In this document: piece after piece, positions 8,073 to 17,192 of the stretch
Position numbering within the stretch: position 1 is the first letter of the stretch
How the letters are laid out: each line of letters opens with the position of its first letter
From: Caulobacter vibrioides OR37
GTDB lineage: Bacteria; Pseudomonadota; Alphaproteobacteria; Caulobacterales; Caulobacteraceae
NCBI RefSeq assembly: GCF_000372645.1
Contig: NZ_APMP01000003.1
Coordinates: forward strand, 173,067 to 237,066
Length of the DNA: 64,000 nucleotides
Reading direction: 5' to 3'
The notes under the pieces: generated by a model
The model's database searches: none
Seen by the model: the letters and a program-made list of their open reading frames with translations, nothing else
Told to the model about the DNA's origin: nothing
Program-made: the position numbers and the translations under genes

Positions 8073-10502
8073 ATGAAGACGATCCGCTTTCTGGGGTTCT
8101 GGATCTGCCTCGTCCTGGGCCTGGCCCTGGGGAGCTGGAGCCAGCGGCCGCCGGCGCCGGTCGCCGCCAGCGCGCCCGAGACCGCGTTCTCCGCCGAGCG
8201 CGCGTTCGTCGACGTCGCCGCCATCGCCCAGAAGCCCCACCCCGCCGGCTCGGCCGAGATCGCCAAGGTCCGCGACCATCTGCTGGCCCGCATCGCCGCG
8301 GTGGGGCTGGAGGTCTCGGTCCATCCCGGCGAGGGCTTCCTGTCGCGCAATGGCCCCGACGGCCAGCCTCCGCGCGCCCTGACCGTGGCGGCGGTTCAGA
8401 ACCTGGTCGGCGTATTGCCCGGCAAGGACCGCGACCTGCCGGCGATCCTGGTGATGAGCCATTACGACTCGGCCCCCAACTCCCCCGGCGCCGCCGACGA
8501 CACGGCCGGCGTGGCCGCCGCCCTGGAGATCGCCCGCGCCCTGAAGGCCGGCGCCCAGCCGCTCCGCGACGTCATCTTCCTGTTCACCGACGCCGAGGAG
8601 CCGGGCCTGCTGGGCGCCGACGCCTTCTTCGGCCGCGACCCGCTGCTGAACCATGTGGGCCTGGTGGTGAACATGGAGGCGCGCGGCGACGCCGGTCGGG
8701 CGGCGATGTTCCAGACCGGTCCGGACAACGGGTCGCTGATGCGGGTCTTCGCCAGCGCCGCCAAGGCGCCGTCGGCCAATTCGCTGGCCTCGACGGTGTA
8801 TGGCAAGATGCCCAATGACACCGACTTCACCCACGCGGTGCGCAAGGGCCTGCCGGGCCTGAACCTGGCCTTCATCGACGACCAGCTGGCCTATCACACG
8901 CCGCTGGCCACGCCCGCCCACCTGGAGAAGGGCAGCCTGCAGCATATCGGCGACCAGACCCTGCCGACCGTGCGCGCCCTGGCCGACGCCGCCGCGCTGC
9001 CGGCCAAGGCGCCCGACGCCATCTATTCCGACCTGCTGGGCCTGGTGCTGATCAGCTATCCGCCGGTGGTCGGCTGGGTGCTGCTGGGCGTGATCGCCTT
9101 CCTGATCGGCTTCACAGCCTCACGCACCCTGGCCGCCGGCGCCGCCAGCGGCTGGGAAATCGGCCGAGGCGCGGCGGGCCTGCTACTGATCGGCTCCAGC
9201 GCCGCTCTGGCGCTGCACCTGGTCGGGCGCGCCTTGGCCATCCAGGACGCCCAGACGCTCTATCGCCTGCTGACGCGCTTCGATCCGCTGCTCTGGGGCG
9301 CGGCGAGCATCGCGGTCGCCGCCGGCCTGGCGGTCGCCACGGCCCAGGCGCGGGGGGCCAGCCGGATCATCCCCTGCGTCGTCGCCCTGGCTCTCGGCGG
9401 CGCCTGCAGCCTGGCCGGCGGCTTCGACGCGGTCGGCCTGGGCCTTGGCGTCGCGACCTGCGTGTTCGGCCTGGCGGCGTTGGGGCAAAGAACCGGCGCC
9501 CTGGGCGCCTGGATCGGCGGGATGATCGTGCTGCTGGCCCTGTCGATCGCGGCCCAGGTTCTGGCCCCGGGCGCGACGGTGATGCTGGTCTGGCCGCTGC
9601 TGGTCGCCGCCCTGGGCGCGGCCCTGGTCATCGGCGTCGGCGGCACGCGCGACAAGCGGGCGGCCCTGGCCCTGACCGTCGTCGTCGGCCTGCTGGCCAT
9701 CCTCTCGACCGCCCAGCTGACCGCCTGGGGCGCGTGGACCTTCGCCGGCGTCGGCCTGATGGAGCCGGCGATCCTGGCCCTGTTCGCCATGCTGGCCGCC
9801 CCGGCCCTGTCGCCCCTGGTCCATGACTTCGCCGCGACCCGCTGGGCCTGGCGCGCCGCCGGTGCGCTGGTCGTGGCGGGACTGGGCCTGATCGCCAACG
9901 CCGATCGCGTGGGCGGCGACGCCGCGCGACCGGCCGTGACCCACGCCATTCAGGTCGCCGACCTCTCGACCGGCAAGGCCTGGCGGCTGACCGAGGCCGC
10001 CAAGCTGGACGCCTGGACCAAGGCGGCCCTGCCCGACGACGGCGGTTCGGATCCGAAGAAGCAGGCACTGCCGCCGTTCTGGCCGCATCCGGTCTGGATT
10101 TCCGAGAGCCGCCCCGCCCCGGTCGCCCCGCCGCAGCTGACCGTGGACCGCAGCGACGACCGCCTGCTGATCCGCCTGATCCCCGCCCCCGGCGCGGAGC
10201 TTGTCAGCCTGCGTCTGCGTCCCAGCGGCCAGCTCACCCAGCCGCGCCTGAACGGCCGTCCGGTCACGCTGGCGACCGCCCCCGGCGCCTGGTCCAGCCT
10301 GACCTATTACGCGCCCGACCCAAACGGCGTGACGCTCAGCTTCACGGCCTCGGCGCCCGGCAAGATCGAGGTCGCGGCCCTGGAATATCACGACGGCTGG
10401 CCCGCGACCGCCAAGGCCCCGCCGGCCAAGCCGCCCGGCCTGATGGCCATCGGCCAGTCGGACAAGACCGCGGTGCTGGTGCGCGCCGGGATGAGCTGGT
10501 GA
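8073..10502 (+). CDS. Membrane-anchored M28 family zinc metallopeptidase
   Basis: An 809-residue protein. It has an N-terminal signal anchor (FLGFWICLVLGLALGSW), an extracytoplasmic M28 aminopeptidase domain (about 40-320), a block of eight or so membrane helices (about 335-620), and a C-terminal soluble beta-rich domain (about 640-809). Zinc ligands are visible as MSHYDS (His130), AADDTAG (Asp142/143), DAEEPGLLGA (catalytic Glu and ligand Glu near 175), NMEARG and AYHTPLATP. The layout of peptidase plus polytopic membrane plus soluble tail matches the ERMP1/Fxna-like M28 group. It probably trims peptides in the periplasm. ATG at 8073 is the only start that keeps the signal anchor. It converges with the acyl-CoA ligase gene, 4 nt away. 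Confidence 0.9.
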   Translation: MKTIRFLGFWICLVLGLALGSWSQRPPAPVAASAPETAFSAERAFVDVAAIAQKPHPAGSAEIAKVRDHLLARIAAVGLEVSVHPGEGFLSRNGPDGQPPRALTVAAVQNLVGVLPGKDRDLPAILVMSHYDSAPNSPGAADDTAGVAAALEIARALKAGAQPLRDVIFLFTDAEEPGLLGADAFFGRDPLLNHVGLVVNMEARGDAGRAAMFQTGPDNGSLMRVFASAAKAPSANSLASTVYGKMPNDTDFTHAVRKGLPGLNLAFIDDQLAYHTPLATPAHLEKGSLQHIGDQTLPTVRALADAAALPAKAPDAIYSDLLGLVLISYPPVVGWVLLGVIAFLIGFTASRTLAAGAASGWEIGRGAAGLLLIGSSAALALHLVGRALAIQDAQTLYRLLTRFDPLLWGAASIAVAAGLAVATAQARGASRIIPCVVALALGGACSLAGGFDAVGLGLGVATCVFGLAALGQRTGALGAWIGGMIVLLALSIAAQVLAPGATVMLVWPLLVAALGAALVIGVGGTRDKRAALALTVVVGLLAILSTAQLTAWGAWTFAGVGLMEPAILALFAMLAAPALSPLVHDFAATRWAWRAAGALVVAGLGLIANADRVGGDAARPAVTHAIQVADLSTGKAWRLTEAAKLDAWTKAALPDDGGSDPKKQALPPFWPHPVWISESRPAPVAPPQLTVDRSDDRLLIRLIPAPGAELVSLRLRPSGQLTQPRLNGRPVTLATAPGAWSSLTYYAPDPNGVTLSFTASAPGKIEVAALEYHDGWPATAKAPPAKPPGLMAIGQSDKTAVLVRAGMSW

Positions 10503-10506
10503 GGCG

Positions 10507-12375
10507 TCAGACGGCGAAGACGCCGTCGCCCGGCGTCTTGGCGTAAAGCGCCTCGACCCGATCGGCCCGCCGCTCCAGCGTCGCGCGCTGGTTCACATAG
10601 CCCTTGTCGGTGATCTCGCCCGCGTCGATCGAGGGCGGCTCGGTCAGCAGGGTGAAGCGCCCGATCCGCCGCGACGAACCGCCGGCGGCGTCGTTGAAGG
10701 CCGAGAGCCGCTCGCGGACGATGGCGACCAGCTTCTCCAGCGGCGTCCCCGGCCCCGGATCGGCGACCAGCGCCGCCAGTCCGGCCGGCGAGGGCCACAG
10801 CATCGCGCCGATGAACGGCTTGTCCTGCCCGGTGATCACCGCGTCGTGGATGTAGGGGCTGCAGGCGGCGACGATGTCGGGCCGCAGCACGCCGACGCTG
10901 ACCCAGGTGCCGCTGTCCAGCTTGAAGTCCTCGGTCACCCGGCCGTCGAACACCAGGCCCTTGGCCGGGTCCTCGGGATCGACGAACCGCGCCGCGTCAC
11001 CCAGCTTGTAGAAGCCCTCCTCGTCGAAGGCCGCCGCCGTCCTTTCCGGGTCCTTGTGGTAGCCGGCCGCCACGGTCGGTCCCTTGACCCGCACCTCGTA
11101 CTTCGAGCCGCTGGGCGCCAGCTTCAGCTGGATGCCCGGCAGCGGCAGGCCCACCAGCCCGACCCGCTCGGTGACCCAGTGGGTGACGGTGACGCCTTGC
11201 GTCTCGGTCGCGCCGTACATCGTCGTCAGCGGGATGCGCTGGCCGGTCTCGGCCACGGCGAGCGCCTGGATCCGCTCATAGACGTCGTTGGACAGCGTCG
11301 CGCCGCCATAGCCCATGTAGCGCAGGTTCTTGAAGAACGCGCGCCGCAGGACGGGATCGTTCTCCATGGCCTCGGCCAGCATCGAAAAGGCGATCGGCGC
11401 CGAGCCGAACACGGCCGGCGAGACCTCGTAAAGGTTCTTGATCGTCGTTTCGAACAGGCCCGGCAGCGGCTTGCCCTCGTCGATATGCAGCGTGCCGCCG
11501 GCCCAGATCACCGCGTTGAAGCCGATATTGCCGGCCGAGATATGGCTCCAGGGCATCCATTCCAGGCTCTGGGGGACCTCTCCGGTCTCGGGCTCGGCCA
11601 GCCTCAGGCCCTCCTGGCCGGCGATGACCCCCGCCATCATGCCGTGGGTCTGCGGCACGGCCTTGGGCAGGCCGGTCGAGCCGGAGGTGAACAGGAACTT
11701 GGCCACGGTGGCCGGGCCGACCGTCTCGCGCGCCGCCGCGACGGCCGGCGTCGGCGGCGTCGCGGCGACCTCGGCGAACGGGATCGCGCCCTCGCCGGTC
11801 CCGTCGACCGTCACCAGGACGAGGGTCGGGTCGATGGCTTTCAGCGTCTCCAGGGCCTTGGCGAACAGCGCGCCGCTCTGGGCGAAGACGACGCGCGGCG
11901 CGACCTTCTCGAAACAGTGCCGGAGCTTGGCGTGGTCGGTCGAGATCAGGCTGTAGGCCGGGCTGATCGGCGCGGCCGGGACCCCGGCGGCATAGGCGCC
12001 CAGCGTCATCAGCGCGTGCTCGATCGAATTGCCCGACAGGATCATGACGCTGTCGGCGTCCGTCAGGCCCTGGTCCAGCAGCCATTGGGCCAGGCCCTCG
12101 ACCGCGCGATGGGCCTGGCCGTAGGTGACTTCGCGCCAGGGACCGTGGTTCGGCTCGCGCTGCTTGATGTAGGGGCGATCCGGATGCGCGGCGGCCTTCT
12201 CCGCGATCAGGTGGGCGATCGAGCGCGGCCCCTCCCCGGGCGCGTGGTTCGAGGTGATCACGATCGTCCCGTCGGCGCGCCGCTCGACGCTGACGTCGGG
12301 ACCCTTCATCGGCAGGGGCTTGAAGGCGACCGTGCTGGCGTCGCGCGACGGCGACGCGCCATCCGGCGGCGTCAT
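10507..12375 (-). CDS. Feruloyl-CoA synthase-like AMP-dependent acyl-CoA ligase
   Basis: A 622-residue ANL-superfamily enzyme that would activate an aromatic or other carboxylic acid to its CoA thioester through an acyl-adenylate. The AMP-binding P-loop is FLFTSGSTGLPKAVPQTH (near residue 230), the A5-type motif is MYGATETQGVT, and the A7/A8 region is KLGDAARFVDPED. The opening segment, with FKPLPMKGPDVSVERRADG and the PRSIAHLIAEKAAAHPDRPYI block, is typical of the feruloyl-CoA synthase group of hydroxycinnamate degradation. No enoyl-CoA hydratase or vanillin dehydrogenase gene lies beside it (the aldehyde dehydrogenase at 14952 is 2.5 kb away), so the substrate assignment is by family resemblance only. 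Confidence 0.82.
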   Translation of the reverse strand: MTPPDGASPSRDASTVAFKPLPMKGPDVSVERRADGTIVITSNHAPGEGPRSIAHLIAEKAAAHPDRPYIKQREPNHGPWREVTYGQAHRAVEGLAQWLLDQGLTDADSVMILSGNSIEHALMTLGAYAAGVPAAPISPAYSLISTDHAKLRHCFEKVAPRVVFAQSGALFAKALETLKAIDPTLVLVTVDGTGEGAIPFAEVAATPPTPAVAAARETVGPATVAKFLFTSGSTGLPKAVPQTHGMMAGVIAGQEGLRLAEPETGEVPQSLEWMPWSHISAGNIGFNAVIWAGGTLHIDEGKPLPGLFETTIKNLYEVSPAVFGSAPIAFSMLAEAMENDPVLRRAFFKNLRYMGYGGATLSNDVYERIQALAVAETGQRIPLTTMYGATETQGVTVTHWVTERVGLVGLPLPGIQLKLAPSGSKYEVRVKGPTVAAGYHKDPERTAAAFDEEGFYKLGDAARFVDPEDPAKGLVFDGRVTEDFKLDSGTWVSVGVLRPDIVAACSPYIHDAVITGQDKPFIGAMLWPSPAGLAALVADPGPGTPLEKLVAIVRERLSAFNDAAGGSSRRIGRFTLLTEPPSIDAGEITDKGYVNQRATLERRADRVEALYAKTPGDGVFAV

Positions 12376-12465
12376 GGTCTCACTCCCTGGATTATCGTTG
12401 TTCTGTGGGCCTTGACGGTAGCGGAAAGCCCGCGCGCGGCAAGGTTGACGTTCGGGGAGGAGACG

Positions 12466-12681
12466 TCAGCCCTTGCGCCGCTTGCGCGCCGCCTTGGCCG
12501 CCGTCTCGGCCGCGTCGACCTGGGCGCTGAACGCGTCCAGATCGACGCCGAAGCGCTCGCCGCAGGCGGGGCAGTCCAGCACCGGCAGCATCCGCACGGC
12601 CTGGATGGCGGCGCGCGTCGGGCCGCCGCATCGCGGGCACGGAAACTCCAGCTCCACGCCGCCAACGTCCACGCCCGCCAT
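12466..12681 (-). CDS. Small zinc-ribbon protein, 71 aa
   Basis: Two CxxC knuckles (FPCPRCGGP near residue 15 and LDCPACGERFG near residue 37) are spaced as in a classical zinc ribbon, followed by a lysine/arginine-rich helix (AAKAARKRRKG). The protein is probably a small nucleic-acid- or protein-binding ribbon. It lies upstream of the acyl-CoA ligase on the same strand and divergent from the GST gene; whether it shares a transcript with either is unclear. No named family recognised. Confidence 0.7.
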   Translation of the reverse strand: MAGVDVGGVELEFPCPRCGGPTRAAIQAVRMLPVLDCPACGERFGVDLDAFSAQVDAAETAAKAARKRRKG

Positions 12682-12891
12682 GCCGGTCGCTCCGCCGATT
12701 CCGTCTCCGACTCAGGAGGAGACGGTGGAAACGATGACAGGCGCAATCACGGCGCGGCCATGCGGCGTGTTGTCCTCCCGCGCGCTCCTCTTGCGGCCGC
12801 TCGACCGCCGGGAAAGGATCATGCGGCGGTGTCGGCTGACGGTCCCGCCGCGCGTCCTTGGGCCTGTCCCGCCGCCGCCAGGAGCTCCGCC

Positions 12892-13542
12892 ATGCGCCCG
12901 ACCATCACCGCCTTCAAGACCTCGCCCGATCGCGGCCGGGGCCTGGCCCGCGACATGGCCGTGCGCTGGGCCCTCGAAGAGGTCGGCCAGCCCTATGACA
13001 CGCGCCTGGTCACCTTCGCGGAGATGAAGGCGCCGGCGCACCTGGCGTTGCAGCCGTTCGGCCAGATCCCGACCTATCAGGACGGCGACCTCGTGCTGTT
13101 CGAGTCCGCCGCCATCGTGCTGCATGTCGCCGAGCGCCATCCGGGGGTCCTGCTGCCGGTCGAGCCCGACGCCCGCGCCCGCGCCATCGCCTGGATGTTC
13201 GCCGCCGTGGCGACCATGCAGCCGCCGATCGTCGAGCTCGGCATGGCCGCCCTGGTCGAGCGCGACAAGCCCTGGTTCGAGGCCCGCCAGCCCCTTCTGG
13301 AACAAGCCGCCCGCGTCCGCCTCGACCAGCTGTCGGCCCGCCTGGGCGAGGCGGACTGGCTGGACGGTCCGTTCAGCGCCGGCGACCTCGTCATGGTCAC
13401 GGTGCTGCGCCGGCTGGGCGCCTCGGGCGTGCTGGACGCCTATCCGACCCTCACCGCCTACATCGCCCGCGCCGAGGCCCGCCCCGCCTTCCAGCGCGCC
13501 TTCGCCGCCCAGCGCGCGGTGTTCGAAGCGGCGGCGGGGTAG
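12892..13542 (+). CDS. Glutathione S-transferase family protein
   Basis: A 216-residue two-domain protein. The N-terminal thioredoxin-like domain (about 1-85) has the cis-proline segment FGQIPTYQDGDLVLFESAAI, where the ESxAI motif binds the gamma-glutamyl part of glutathione. The helical C-terminal domain (about 90-216) contains GPFSAGDLVMVTVLRR, the N-capping region of GST alpha-6. The ATG at 12892 follows AGGAGC at good spacing; the reading frame stays open far upstream, but only as antisense to the acyl-CoA ligase. Substrate unknown; typical roles are detoxification or thiol chemistry. Confidence 0.88.
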   Translation: MRPTITAFKTSPDRGRGLARDMAVRWALEEVGQPYDTRLVTFAEMKAPAHLALQPFGQIPTYQDGDLVLFESAAIVLHVAERHPGVLLPVEPDARARAIAWMFAAVATMQPPIVELGMAALVERDKPWFEARQPLLEQAARVRLDQLSARLGEADWLDGPFSAGDLVMVTVLRRLGASGVLDAYPTLTAYIARAEARPAFQRAFAAQRAVFEAAAG

Positions 13543-13589
13543 CCATCCGCCCCTCTCCCCGAGGAGAGGGTTTTTGGCGCGCGGCTGGA

Positions 13590-13679
13590 GCGCGGGATGA
13601 TGGGTGTGTTTGGGTGTTGAGGACCGTTCCTGGCCGGGAAGGGAGCCGTCCGTACCTCTCACGGCGAGACGATCGCCGG
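13590..13679. repeat. Intergenic repeat, copy 1
   Basis: Starts with GCGCGGGATGATGG and a T/G-rich stretch, then a 46-bp module (13634-13679) beginning CCGGGAAGGGAGCC and ending GAGACGATCGCCGG. It matches copy 2 (13808-13903) with about three mismatches in the 46-bp module. No coding signal. Confidence 0.8.
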
Positions 13680-13706
13680 ACCCAGTTCACTCACAGCTAT
13701 GAACCC

Positions 13707-13819
13707 GTCATCCCGCGCCTTGTGCGCGGGACCCATGGTTGAGCTTCCACGTGAGCGCGTGAGCTTTCTCCGCACGTGCGGCGGACGGATGGGTCCCGCG
13801 CATGAAGCGCGGGATGACG
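13707..13819. repeat. 113-bp palindromic intergenic element
   Basis: GTCATCCCGCGC (13707-13718) is the inverse of GCGCGGGATGAC (13808-13819), and GCGCGGGACCCAT (13724-13736) is the inverse of ATGGGTCCCGCGC (13789-13801). The element could form a long cruciform or RNA hairpin. The centre contains a further short inverted stretch (CACGTGAGCG...CGCACGTG). Confidence 0.85.
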
Positions 13820-13903
13820 GTGGTGTTTGGGGCTTTGTGGAGGGCCCCTTCCCGCCCCCGGGAAGGGAGCCATCCTTACATCTCACGGCGAGACGATCGC
13901 CGG
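13808..13903. repeat. Intergenic repeat, copy 2
   Basis: Second copy of the unit seen at 13590-13679: GCGCGGGATGACGG, T/G-rich stretch, then the 46-bp module (13858-13903). Its first 12 bases are also the right arm of the 113-bp palindrome. From here to 14050 no gene is seen. Confidence 0.8.
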
Positions 13904-14050
13904 GCTGTCCAGGTCACTCAAGGCCGACGCTGCGCGTCGCCGCGACGCGGTCGCCGGAGGCGAGCCTTGACTGACCTGATCAGTTCGGCACGCTGCTGCC
14001 TCCAAGAGATGTAAGGTTGGGTCCGACCCTGAGGGGCGGTTGCCTAGGAT

Positions 14051-14854
14051 CTATGGTATATAATAAACGTACCAGTGACCTTCCTTCTCAGCCCGCCACG
14101 CTAAACCTAAAGCCTCCAACTCGGAGTTTATGTATGAGATCGGCACATCGTCGATCTTGCTAGCAAACAATTTTTCTGGAAGACCCTGACTCAGGAAAAA
14201 TTTCTCTCGAATACTCGCAACCAATTTATGCCGCTCTAAGTATCCACCGGACATGCCGCCGTATCCTGGATACACTACGCCCCAGTCTGGTACTTGACCT
14301 TGTTCAGCTAGAAAGAGGTCGTAGCCGGAGCGCGCAGGCGGATACCAAATGGCAGTTCCATCTACGGAACCGCCATCCCCACCAATCACCATTCCGCTGC
14401 CGTGGACGATGCCGCCACCACCATCTCCACCGCGTCCTCGACCGCCGGCACCTACTCGGCCACCGCGGCCGCCAACTACAGTTCCGTCGCCGAAAATTTC
14501 GCCACTTCCTCCACGACCGCCTTCTGCAAGAGCCTGCGAAATCTCCAAGTGCGTTAACTCTGGGGTTGGTGAGCAACTCGAATTGTAATTGTAAAGTTGC
14601 TCTCGGTAAGTCTTCACCTCGCCGATTAGAAACCCTTTCCGCTGGCTCGTCTTGCTGTCGTATTCATCGTGATGATCGAAACATAAAAACGCCAAGTTAT
14701 CTTCAGAAGGATTTTTGTTATTCCTGTCGAGATGAGCGATCTGACCGCTTTTCACGCCAAGATCCCGCTTTAATCCAAAACAGATGCAACACCTTCTGCG
14801 TGATTTGACGAGAATGGCCTCATTTGTGCTGTCAGGAATAGGTGCTCTAACCAT
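14051..14854 (-). CDS. HNH-like protein with long glycine-rich linker
   Basis: A 267-residue protein in three parts. Residues 15-70 look like an HNH/zinc nuclease core: RRRCCICFG, then GQIAHLDRNNKNPSEDNL and FLCFDHHDEYD, giving Cys pairs, the general-base His41 and the second Cys58/His61/His62. Residues 112-166 are an almost continuous glycine/arginine/aspartate tract. Residues 170-267 form a compact C-terminal domain (YDLFLAEQGQVPDW, SIREKFFLSQGLPEKLF) of unknown type. GGAG six bases before the ATG at 14854 sets the start; an in-frame TTG lies 15 nt further upstream. Codon use is clearly more AT-rich than its neighbours, so the gene was probably acquired. Function may be DNA cleavage or sensing; not established. 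Confidence 0.7.
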   Translation of the reverse strand: MVRAPIPDSTNEAILVKSRRRCCICFGLKRDLGVKSGQIAHLDRNNKNPSEDNLAFLCFDHHDEYDSKTSQRKGFLIGEVKTYREQLYNYNSSCSPTPELTHLEISQALAEGGRGGSGEIFGDGTVVGGRGGRVGAGGRGRGGDGGGGIVHGSGMVIGGDGGSVDGTAIWYPPARSGYDLFLAEQGQVPDWGVVYPGYGGMSGGYLERHKLVASIREKFFLSQGLPEKLFASKIDDVPISYINSELEALGLAWRAEKEGHWYVYYIP

Positions 14855-14889
14855 TTTAGGCTCCAGCAAAACCTCTCCAATATAATCAC

Positions 14890-14917
14890 AAAAAAGGCGG
14901 AGCCTTCCGGCCCCGCC
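14890..14917 (-). terminator. Rho-independent terminator of the aldehyde dehydrogenase gene
   Basis: Read on the minus strand: GGCGGGG stem, eight-base loop, CTCCGCC, then TTTTTT. It begins about 35 nt after the aldehyde dehydrogenase stop codon. Confidence 0.85.
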
Positions 14918-14951
14918 CTCTCTAAATCCAGCTAGCTCAGCGGCCAGCCCC

Positions 14952-16391
14952 CTACTCCGCCGCCACCTTCGCCGAGTAGCCGAGGATCGCCTTGGTCTCC
15001 AGGAACTCGCCGAAGGCGTGGTCGCCCCACTCGCGGCCGTTGCCGCTCATCTTGTAGCCGCCGAACGGGGCCATCAGGTCGGTGCTGGCGCCGTTCAGGT
15101 TGACCTGGCCGGCGCGGAGCTTGGCCGCCACCTTGCGGACCTCGGCCTGGTCGCCGCCCGAGACATAGGCCGCCAGGCCGTATTCGGTGTCGTTGCCGAC
15201 CTCGATCGCCTGCTCGACATTGTCGTAGCCCAGGATCGAGACCACCGGGCCGAAGATCTCTTCCTTGGCGATGGTCATGTCGTTGGTGACGTTGGCGAAG
15301 ACGGTCGGCTTGACGTAGTAGCCCTTGTCCAGGCCTTCCGGGCGGCCGACGCCGCCGGTGACCAGTGTCGCGCCCTCGTCGATGCCCTTCTGGATCAGGC
15401 CCTGGATCTTGTTCCACTGGGTCTCGCTGACCACCGGGCCCATCTTGTGGTTGCCGTTCGGGTCGCCGACCGTGTGGCTCTCGGCGGCGGCCTTGGCGAT
15501 GGCGATCACCTCGTCCATGCGCTGGCCGGGCACCAGCATCCGGGTCGGGGCGTTGCACGACTGGCCCGAGTTCATCATCACCGAGGCCACGCCGCCGGTG
15601 ACGGCGCGCTGGAAGTCGGCGTCCTCGAGGATGATGTTCGGGCTCTTGCCGCCCAGCTCCTGGTGCACGCGCTTCACGGTCGGGGCGGCGTTCTTGGCCA
15701 CCTCGATGCCGGCGCGGGTCGAGCCGGTGAACGACACCATGTCGACTTCGGGATGGCTGCTGAGCGCCGCGCCCACGGTCGGGCCGTCGCCATTGACCAG
15801 ATTGAAGACACCGGCCGGAACGCCGGCGGCGTGCAGGATCTCGGTCCAGATATAGCCCGAGAACGGCGCGATTTCCGACGGCTTCAGCACCATGGTGCAG
15901 CCGGTGGCCAGGGCGGGACCGACCTTGCAGGCGATCTGGTTCACCGGCCAGTTCCACGGCGTGATGAAGGCGCAGACGCCGATCGGCTCCTTGACGATGC
16001 GGGTCGTGCCGCGATCTTCCTCGAACTTGTAGTCCTTCAGCACGGCGACGGCGGTCTGGACGTGGCCGATGCCCATGGCCGCCTGGGCGCGCTGGGCCAG
16101 CCAGGCGGGGGCGCCCATCTCCTCGGTGATGGCCTTGGCCATGTCCTCGAAGCGCTTCTGGTACTCGGCGATGATGCGCTCGAGGATGTCGATGCGCTCT
16201 TCGCGGCTGGTCTGGGAGAAGGTCGCGAACGCCTTGCGGGCGGCGCGGACGGCCTTGTCGACATCGGCCTCGGAGCCCAGCGAGATCACGCCGGCGACGT
16301 CCTCGGTGGCCGGATTGATGACGTCCAGCGGCTTGGGCGCGACCGGATCGACCCAGGCGCCGTCGATGTAGAACTTGGTGTATTCGCGCAT
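14952..16391 (-). CDS. NAD(P)-dependent aldehyde dehydrogenase
   Basis: A 479-residue enzyme of the ALDH superfamily, oxidising an aldehyde to its acid. Recognisable are the cofactor-binding segment FITPWNWPVNQIACKVGPALA and KPSEIAPFS (about residues 140-165), GSTRAGIEVAKNAAP, the active-site glutamate block HQELGGKSPNIIL (near 245), the catalytic cysteine in MMNSGQSCNAPTRM (near 280) and the EEIFGPVVS helix cap (near 375). ATG at 16391 is preceded by AGGAGA at seven bases; the frame is open upstream but without coding character. It has its own terminator and is likely monocistronic. Substrate not predictable. Confidence 0.93.
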   Translation of the reverse strand: MREYTKFYIDGAWVDPVAPKPLDVINPATEDVAGVISLGSEADVDKAVRAARKAFATFSQTSREERIDILERIIAEYQKRFEDMAKAITEEMGAPAWLAQRAQAAMGIGHVQTAVAVLKDYKFEEDRGTTRIVKEPIGVCAFITPWNWPVNQIACKVGPALATGCTMVLKPSEIAPFSGYIWTEILHAAGVPAGVFNLVNGDGPTVGAALSSHPEVDMVSFTGSTRAGIEVAKNAAPTVKRVHQELGGKSPNIILEDADFQRAVTGGVASVMMNSGQSCNAPTRMLVPGQRMDEVIAIAKAAAESHTVGDPNGNHKMGPVVSETQWNKIQGLIQKGIDEGATLVTGGVGRPEGLDKGYYVKPTVFANVTNDMTIAKEEIFGPVVSILGYDNVEQAIEVGNDTEYGLAAYVSGGDQAEVRKVAAKLRAGQVNLNGASTDLMAPFGGYKMSGNGREWGDHAFGEFLETKAILGYSAKVAAE

Positions 16392-16531
16392 GACGTTCTC
16401 CTGCCCGTGGGTGTTTTGCCGACCGCTCTGATTGGCCCCTTCTAGGTTGGGGCGGCGGCGGAGGGTTTCAAACAGCCATTTAATGTGATCGACGATCAGG
16501 TGGGAAGGGGGCAAACCGAGGTTCGCGTCGA

Positions 16532-17110
16532 CTATTGGCCCGTCCGCGACGGCGCGACCGAGAACTCCAGGTCGAACAGGGTGGGCGCGGGGCTGGTCCG
16601 CGCCTTTTCCAGGGTCAGGAGTCGGGCCTTGGTCTCCGCCCCGCCCGAGGCCGAGAAGCCGCCCATGCCCCCCGAGGCCGCCAGCACGCGGTGGCAGGGC
16701 ACCACGATCGGCCAGGGATTGTCGCCCAGGGCCTTGCCCACCGCGCGCGCCGCGCCGGGCTGGCCGAGGGCCCGCGCCACCTCGCCATAGGTCGAGACCT
16801 CGCCCGGCGCGATGGCCCGGGCGATCGCATAGACCCGCAGGTTGAAGGCGGGCTGGCCCTCGACGTCCAGCCGGATGTCGGAAAGGTCGTCGCGGGCGCC
16901 GGCCAGCAGCTCGCGGACGCGGGCGATGACGGCCTCGGCCTCCGGCGTCGGCTCGGTCTCGACCGCGTCGGGGAAACGCCGCCGCAGCCGCGCCCACGCC
17001 GCGCCCGGCGCGCTTTCCGGCAGCTGCACGCCGATCAGGCCGCGCGCGCCCCAGGCGAGGCCGCAGCGCCCGATGAGGGTGTCGAAGAGGGCGAAACCCT
17101 GGGTGACCAT
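16532..17110 (-). CDS. ogt: Methylated-DNA--protein-cysteine methyltransferase
   Basis: A 192-residue suicide DNA-repair protein that moves the methyl group from O6-methylguanine to its own cysteine. The C-terminal domain carries STYGEVARALGQPGAARAVGKAL (helix-turn-helix and arginine finger) and the reactive PCHRV motif with Cys139, then GGFSASGGAETKARLLTLE. The N-terminal domain is divergent and lacks an Ada-type phosphotriester module, so it is the constitutive Ogt type rather than Ada. ATG at 17110 is used because the family starts here (FALFDTLIG); the longer upstream frame has no match. The amidohydrolase gene is divergent. Confidence 0.9.
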   Translation of the reverse strand: MVTQGFALFDTLIGRCGLAWGARGLIGVQLPESAPGAAWARLRRRFPDAVETEPTPEAEAVIARVRELLAGARDDLSDIRLDVEGQPAFNLRVYAIARAIAPGEVSTYGEVARALGQPGAARAVGKALGDNPWPIVVPCHRVLAASGGMGGFSASGGAETKARLLTLEKARTSPAPTLFDLEFSVAPSRTGQ

Positions 17111-17192
17111 GGGCGGAAAATAGCAGGCCTGTTGCGCCTTGGCAGGGGCGGCCCTAACGATTTCCGGATCTTGCCATGTTGGGGGCCTTGTC

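Noticed and set aside
10846..12891. Long open frame on the plus strand (to 13542) covering 898 codons
   Set aside because: Only the last 216 codons (GST) look like protein; the rest is antisense to the acyl-CoA ligase and is Arg/Asp/His-rich, as expected of a GC-rich shadow.
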